Of a stretch of 16,447 nt of DNA, positions 12,800 through 16,447 are shown in pieces. The stretch's first letter is position 1; every line of letters begins with the position of its first letter. The stretch comes from Thermoplasmatales archaeon (GTDB lineage Archaea > Thermoplasmatota > Thermoplasmata > Thermoplasmatales > GCA-001856825): contig JACWAC010000008.1 in the NCBI GenBank assembly GCA_014874235.1, positions 1 through 16,447 of the forward strand, read 5' to 3'. The notes under the pieces were generated by a model. It was not told where the DNA came from. It did not search any database and was given only the letters and a program-made list of their open reading frames with translations. A program made the position numbers and the translations under genes.

Positions 12800-13246
12800 T
12801 CAAATGTATCTTTCTATCGCTGGAATCCTCTCTTTTAACTCCTTGGAAGCGTTCAGGGCTGCAGAATTCAGAAGTTTTGTTCCTGCCGACGATACCGACC
12901 TTCCCTTCTTGTTCTTAAGAACATACCCCAGTTTTTCGAGATCCTGCAGGGCGGTTCTGAGAATCTTTCTGGATCCGGTGCCGGTGTGGTGCGCTTTGGA
13001 TCCTCTATCCACTTTTCCCCCGTATTCGGCGGCCAACCTCTCTATGCCTATGGGCGAGTTTATCGCAACTTTTCTCAGCACTGAAGACACTCTGATATAG
13101 TACCAGTTGGGATCGTTCGGTCCTCTCTCTTTGTGCTGGCCAGTCTTGACTTCCTTAACCCACTTTGGCTCTTGTATTTCCTTTGATAGCTTGTTTGATA
13201 ACTCCTTTATCAACATCTCGGGTGGTATATCCTTGAAATTGACCAT
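12800..13246 (-). CDS. rps19e: Ribosomal protein S19e
   Basis: 148 aa, the usual length. A small-subunit protein of archaea and eukaryotes needed for small-subunit maturation in eukaryotes. Visible: EPKWVKEVKTGQHKERGPNDPNWYYIRVSS (near 26-55; the family's P-x-W-x-x-x-V-K-T-x-x-x-K-E-x-x-P-x-x-x-D-W-Y-Y-x-R), the basic SKAHHTGTGSRKI (about 83-95), and the C-terminal winged-helix part LQDLEKLGYV. First gene of a seven-gene operon; ATG with SD-like AAGGATG (13252-13258). Confidence 0.97.
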   Translation of the reverse strand: MVNFKDIPPEMLIKELSNKLSKEIQEPKWVKEVKTGQHKERGPNDPNWYYIRVSSVLRKVAINSPIGIERLAAEYGGKVDRGSKAHHTGTGSRKILRTALQDLEKLGYVLKNKKGRSVSSAGTKLLNSAALNASKELKERIPAIERYI

Positions 13247-13277
13247 TGCTACATCCTTCCTTAACCGTATAGATACT

Positions 13278-13291
13278 TAATATTTAAAATT
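13278..13291 (-). promoter_or_regulatory. TATA-like box of the S19e translation operon
   Basis: AATTTTAAATATTA on the minus strand, centred about 38 bases before the S19e ATG, in the only sizeable gap (13247-13301) upstream of the operon. It predicts a start of transcription near 13258 and a leader of about 12 bases. Confidence 0.5.
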
Positions 13292-13301
13292 CCTTTTGCC
13301 A

Positions 13302-15224
13302 TCATCTGAGTCTGACCGTCTCCAGATTGTAGGGAGCATAGCTCTCCACACCAAACTTTATTGATAGTGCCCGTGAGAACTCTACCGCATTTCTTTCGTC
13401 TCCGTGATTCACCAGTATTCTCTTCGGTTTGAACTCGAGCGCCTCTATGTACTTCGTGAGCTGCCTCCTGTCCGAGTGACCGGAGAATCCATCGACGCTC
13501 TCCACTGTCAGTCCGATCTTGACTTCCTTGAATCCGTCGTTCCTCCTGACGTTCAGTTGCTTCGCTCCAGAAAGTATCCTTCTTCCCATGGTGCCATCAG
13601 CCTGGTATCCTACGAACACCAAGAAATTCCTTTCGTCGTTAGCCCAGTTGGAGAAATACTCCATCACGGGTCCGCCGTTCATCATACCTGAAGTTGCAAG
13701 GACTACTAATGGACCGACATCGCTGACTATATTCTCCCTCGTTTCTGGTGCATCCACCCTCGTGAAGATGTCAGAGAGGAATGGATTTTCCTTCTTCCTC
13801 GTTATGAGGTCCCTGAGATTCGAATTTAGGAATTCTGGATAGGCAGTATGAATACTGGTTGCTTCATAGATCATACCGTCAAGATATACTGGAACCTTGG
13901 GTATCTCTCCCAGCCTGTATTTCTCTTCCAGGACAAGCATAACCTCCTGGCTCCTTCCTACTGCGAAGACAGGTACCAAGACCTTTCCCTTTCTCTCCGC
14001 CGCAAGTCTCACAATCTGCGCCAAACGCTCTCCCGCTTCCTGTCGGGAAGGTTGAAAATCGCTCCTCCCACCGTACGTGCTTTCAGTGACGAATGTCTCA
14101 ACCCTCGGTAACCTGCTGTCTGCAGCGTTAAAGAGCCAAGAATTCATGTACTTTATATCTCCAGACATCAACAGGTTGTGGAATCCTTCCCCGATGTGAA
14201 AATGCACCACAGAGGAGCCCAGTATGTGACCGGCATTCCTCAGGGTGACTCTGATATCGGGCGAAATATCCGTTGTCTCGTTATAGTTGAGAGTAACGGT
14301 GTGCCTTATCAGACTCCTAACATCTTCCATCTTGTACGGGACCTTCCTGTTCTCTGACATTCCGAGCTTGATGTAATCCATCAGCAGCAATAGCAGCATG
14401 TCCCTCGTGGGAGCTGTCAGGTATACAGGGCCGTCGTATCCTATGGTGAAAAGATAGGGTAAAAACCCGCTATGGTCCATGTGGGCGTGGGTGAGCACAA
14501 TTCCATCTACGGAGTTCAGCGGCCATATCTCAGGGGCATTCAGGTAGGGAGCACCGCTCGCAGGATCATCTGTATCAACTGCCGAAGGGTCAATTCCACA
14601 GTCAATCATCACCTTCGAATTCTTTGTCATCAGAAGTGACGATGCCCTCCCCACTTCCCTCCATGCACCCAGACATGTGAGCCTTGCATAGTTCTCGCCT
14701 GGCAGTGGATCTCTTGAAATTCTCTTTGCCAGGTTTCTGAGGAATTTTCTGCGCTCTTCAGACTCGGATTTAAGAAATTCCCTTACCATTCTTATTGTAG
14801 CGCTCTTGATCGGAGGGGTCCTTATTATCCTGGGAGCCCATTTCACGTCCTTTCTTATCGTTGCGATTATCTGTGAATTGTATGCCTGAATCCTTTCGGG
14901 ATCGTCCACCTCGATGAGTACTTCCCCAGAATCGTGTTCGAAAAATATGTCCGAGATCGTTACGTCTTCTGGCATTATCTTCCTTATCTGCTCCTCGGCC
15001 TCTTTCTCCCCGACCAGGGATGAAGAGTCGGGTCTTATGATTATTCTCTTCCTTATGGATTGCGCAAGCTTCTTGATCTTTTCCGGATCCTCGAGAAACT
15101 TATGGCTCTCTTTTGAGTAGAGAACCACGTTTGCGCCCTCCATATCCAGGCTGGTGTATCCTAGCCCTGGAAATATCGTTTCCAAGTTCTCCTTAGTTAC
15201 GGCAATAACTTCTTCATATCTCAT
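13302..15224 (-). CDS. aCPSF1: KH/metallo-beta-lactamase/beta-CASP ribonuclease
   Basis: 640 aa from ATG at 15224, which has SD AAGGAAGG 8 bases upstream; an in-frame TTG at 15248 is less likely. aCPSF1 (FttA) is the archaeal homologue of the eukaryotic cleavage factor CPSF73; it cuts RNA 3' ends after U-rich signals and triggers transcription termination. Domains: two KH-like RNA-binding domains (about 1-170, with VGEKEAEEQIRKI), metallo-beta-lactamase core with THAHMDHSG (H246, H248, D250, H251), GHILGSS and SGD for further metal ligands, beta-CASP insert (VPVFAVGRSQEVMLVL, TSGMMNGG), and the closing lactamase motifs GFSGHSDRRQL and VNHGD. The proteasome beta gene lies 42 bases upstream on the same strand; this pairing is common in archaea. 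Confidence 0.96.
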   Translation of the reverse strand: MRYEEVIAVTKENLETIFPGLGYTSLDMEGANVVLYSKESHKFLEDPEKIKKLAQSIRKRIIIRPDSSSLVGEKEAEEQIRKIMPEDVTISDIFFEHDSGEVLIEVDDPERIQAYNSQIIATIRKDVKWAPRIIRTPPIKSATIRMVREFLKSESEERRKFLRNLAKRISRDPLPGENYARLTCLGAWREVGRASSLLMTKNSKVMIDCGIDPSAVDTDDPASGAPYLNAPEIWPLNSVDGIVLTHAHMDHSGFLPYLFTIGYDGPVYLTAPTRDMLLLLLMDYIKLGMSENRKVPYKMEDVRSLIRHTVTLNYNETTDISPDIRVTLRNAGHILGSSVVHFHIGEGFHNLLMSGDIKYMNSWLFNAADSRLPRVETFVTESTYGGRSDFQPSRQEAGERLAQIVRLAAERKGKVLVPVFAVGRSQEVMLVLEEKYRLGEIPKVPVYLDGMIYEATSIHTAYPEFLNSNLRDLITRKKENPFLSDIFTRVDAPETRENIVSDVGPLVVLATSGMMNGGPVMEYFSNWANDERNFLVFVGYQADGTMGRRILSGAKQLNVRRNDGFKEVKIGLTVESVDGFSGHSDRRQLTKYIEALEFKPKRILVNHGDERNAVEFSRALSIKFGVESYAPYNLETVRLR

Positions 15225-15252
15225 TAAAAATTCCTTCCTTAAAAACAAAAAT

Positions 15253-15264
15253 AATAAAAATTAT
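15253..15264 (-). promoter_or_regulatory. AT-rich possible promoter of aCPSF1
   Basis: TATAATTTTTAT on the minus strand within the 42-base gap after the proteasome gene. It would place the transcript start near the SD site, so read-through from the proteasome gene may matter more; the run of T residues on this strand could also act as a terminator for that gene. Confidence 0.25.
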
Positions 15265-15266
15265 AA

Positions 15267-15890
15267 CTATTTAAGTTTCTTTGTTCTCTTCTGGACCTCC
15301 TCAACCGTAAATTCCTTGTATCCGTCTTCCGGAGTTATCGTCACGATGTCAAATCCGTTTCCGGTGGCCGCATCCCTCTGCAGTGCAGTGGATATTGCCC
15401 TTATTGCGAGGTCTATTCCATCGTCAATGCTCATGTTTTCCTTGTAGCCGTCTTCCAGCACACCATAAACGAATGGAGACCCAGAACCAGTGCTAACATA
15501 TTTATCTTCAACGGACCCTCCTGCTTCGTCGATCGAGAACACGTGAGGAGCTGTATCATAACCCGCCACTATGATCTGGACGTAGAACGGGGCGAATTTC
15601 GTCTGATTGAGCATATTTGCGAGCAGCGTTGATAACCCGGAAACGGTGATCCTCGTACCCTTCTTATACTTGTAAAGTTCTGCCTCCGCCTTCAGATATC
15701 TGACCAGAGTCTGAAGATCTCCGACCAGTCCTGCTGTCGTCATGCCGATGAAGTCGTCAACCATGTAAACCTTCTTACCAACCTTGTGGGCGACCATGTA
15801 ACCGGCCGTAACCCTGTGGTCTGAAGCGATTACGATACCGCCTTTAACCACGAGTGCTAGTGTCGTAGTTCCTGTTTTAAGTTGTTCCAT
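15267..15890 (-). CDS. psmB: Proteasome beta subunit
   Basis: 207 aa from the ATG at 15890. SD GGTGA lies 7 bases before this ATG; an in-frame TTG two codons earlier is too close to the SD site. The beta subunit forms the two inner rings of the 20S core and carries the active site. Visible: a very short propeptide MEQLKTG, cleaved before TTTL so that T8 becomes Thr1; with mature numbering D17 (in SDHRV) and K33 (HKVGKK) complete the active site, and STGSGSPFVYG contains the Ser129-region loop. PHVFSIDEAGGSVEDKY and STGSGSPFVYGVLE closely resemble the Thermoplasma subunit. The C-terminal tail is rich in Lys. It lies 42 bases upstream of aCPSF1, probably co-transcribed at least in part. Confidence 0.97.
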   Translation of the reverse strand: MEQLKTGTTTLALVVKGGIVIASDHRVTAGYMVAHKVGKKVYMVDDFIGMTTAGLVGDLQTLVRYLKAEAELYKYKKGTRITVSGLSTLLANMLNQTKFAPFYVQIIVAGYDTAPHVFSIDEAGGSVEDKYVSTGSGSPFVYGVLEDGYKENMSIDDGIDLAIRAISTALQRDAATGNGFDIVTITPEDGYKEFTVEEVQKRTKKLK

Positions 15891-15932
15891 AATCAATTCA
15901 CCTTTTCAAAACTTACTGGACTATGCATCAAC

Positions 15933-15942
15933 ATTATATAAT
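15933..15942. promoter_or_regulatory. Palindromic TATA box of psmB, possibly bidirectional
   Basis: ATTATATAAT reads the same on both strands. For psmB it predicts a start near 15912 and a leader of about 22 bases that includes the SD site. On the + strand it could start a transcript near 15964 in the space before dnaG. Confidence 0.5.
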
Positions 15943-15943
15943 A

Positions 15944-16085
15944 ACTTCGTTACAAAGATGGAAGCAATAAACGGACCAAACCAGCAATGCACTCGTTAGG
16001 TTTCGAGGCGGTATCCTTGCCGGTCTAACTCCGATTGTTCTATAGTAAACAAGATTGCGATCTATTGAGGAATTTGTAAACAGAA
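15944..16085. other. Intergenic spacer between psmB and dnaG, no clear gene
   Basis: This divergent gap holds only very short reading frames; one of 13 codons on the + strand (15958-15999) starts near the predicted + transcript start of the palindromic TATA box. I find no box C/D or tRNA-like structure. A small non-coding RNA cannot be excluded by eye. Confidence 0.3.
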
Positions 16086-16087
16086 AC

Positions 16088-16096
16088 ATTATATTT
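16088..16096 (+). promoter_or_regulatory. TATA-like box of dnaG
   Basis: ATTATATTT, about 74 bases before the dnaG ATG, predicts a leader of roughly 48 bases. A second AT-rich run (16100-16111) could serve instead. Confidence 0.35.
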
Positions 16097-16151
16097 CACT
16101 CTTTATTAATCCCAGCGTGAGGGTTTCAAAATATTACTTTCACAGTAAAAT

Positions 16152-16159
16152 AGAGGTGA
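16152..16159 (+). promoter_or_regulatory. Shine-Dalgarno site of dnaG
   Basis: AGAGGTGA, 6 bases before the ATG at 16166, the strongest SD match in the window and the reason for choosing this start. Confidence 0.75.
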
Positions 16160-16165
16160 TCAAAA

Positions 16166-16447
16166 ATGAATATAGATCCAAATATCACCAAGTATCTCAT
16201 GAAGGTAAAGATAGTCACCGACGGGATAGTAGAAAAACCCGACGTGGTGGGAGCTATTTTTGGCCAGACGGAGGGCTTGCTGGGTGACGAACTAGATTTA
16301 CGAGATTTGCAAAAATCGGGAAAAATAGGAAGAATAGAAGTAGACATAGAATCGAAGAGCGGCAAATCGGAAGGGACTGTTTACATTCCATCCGGGGTAG
16401 ACCAGGTCGAAACGAGCATAGTTGCTGCGAGCCTGGAAACAATAGAC
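16166..16447 (+). CDS. dnaG: Archaeal DnaG (Toprim primase-like, exosome-associated), 5' part only
   Basis: The first 94 codons; the gene runs off the end of the window. The sequence begins MNIDPNITKYLMKVKI and contains VEKPDVVGAIFGQTEGLLGD (about 23-42), DLRDLQKSGKIGRIEVDI and the VETSIVAASLETID segment, the highly conserved N-terminal domain of archaeal DnaG that precedes the Toprim domain. Known archaeal DnaG is a stable part of the RNA exosome, where it helps recognise A-rich RNA through its N-terminal domain; primase activity has also been reported. The Toprim catalytic residues are outside the window and cannot be checked. It is divergent from psmB/aCPSF1, so RNA-decay, RNA 3'-end and protein-decay genes sit side by side. 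Confidence 0.95.
   Translation, partial: MNIDPNITKYLMKVKIVTDGIVEKPDVVGAIFGQTEGLLGDELDLRDLQKSGKIGRIEVDIESKSGKSEGTVYIPSGVDQVETSIVAASLETID

Overview
The window is ordinary archaeal chromosome, most likely from the Thermoplasmata (Thermoplasma, Ferroplasma or uncultured acid-mine relatives). The archaeal assignment rests on aIF6, L39e, L31e, S19e, PDCD5, KH-type aCPSF1, archaeal DnaG and a 20S proteasome beta subunit. The narrower placement is inference: the beta subunit has a very short propeptide and resembles the Thermoplasma one as I remember it, and several genes have a TATA-like box about 25-30 bases before the start codon with no Shine-Dalgarno (SD) site, as expected of leaderless transcripts. 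Other genes have good GGTGA or GGAGG-type SD sites, so both initiation modes are used.

Layout. Positions 1-1070: a + strand dapB-like reductase and tRNA-Gly(GCC). Positions 1105-4963: three minus-strand single genes, an M13 metallopeptidase, a MaoC-type hotdog hydratase and an M48 membrane peptidase. Positions 5052-9657: a compact kdpABC potassium-pump operon, preceded by a leader with a candidate upstream mini-ORF and by a separately promoted stand-alone RAM (AsnC/Lrp ligand-binding) protein. Positions 9747-13246: a seven-gene translation operon read right to left, S19e - PDCD5 - L39e - L31e - aIF6 - HemK-type methyltransferase - Drg-type GTPase, with 4-17 base overlaps or very short gaps. 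Positions 13302-15890: aCPSF1 and the proteasome beta subunit. From 16166: the first 94 codons of archaeal DnaG on the + strand, running off the end.

The right half deals with making proteins (ribosomal proteins, ribosome anti-association factor, a probable release-factor methylase, a ribosome-linked GTPase) and with ending RNA and protein life (aCPSF1 for 3'-end formation, DnaG as an exosome partner, the proteasome). The left half is metabolism, proteolysis and K+ uptake.

I see no mobile element, CRISPR array, toxin-antitoxin pair, defence system or clearly new multi-gene system. The points most worth a second look are smaller: a DapB-family protein without the paired catalytic histidines; a possible leader peptide whose stop codon lies in the kdpA SD site; a basic, glutamine-rich insert in the KdpB nucleotide-binding domain; an unusually short KdpC; an L39e gene with a TTG start; and two nearly or exactly palindromic TATA elements that could fire in both directions.
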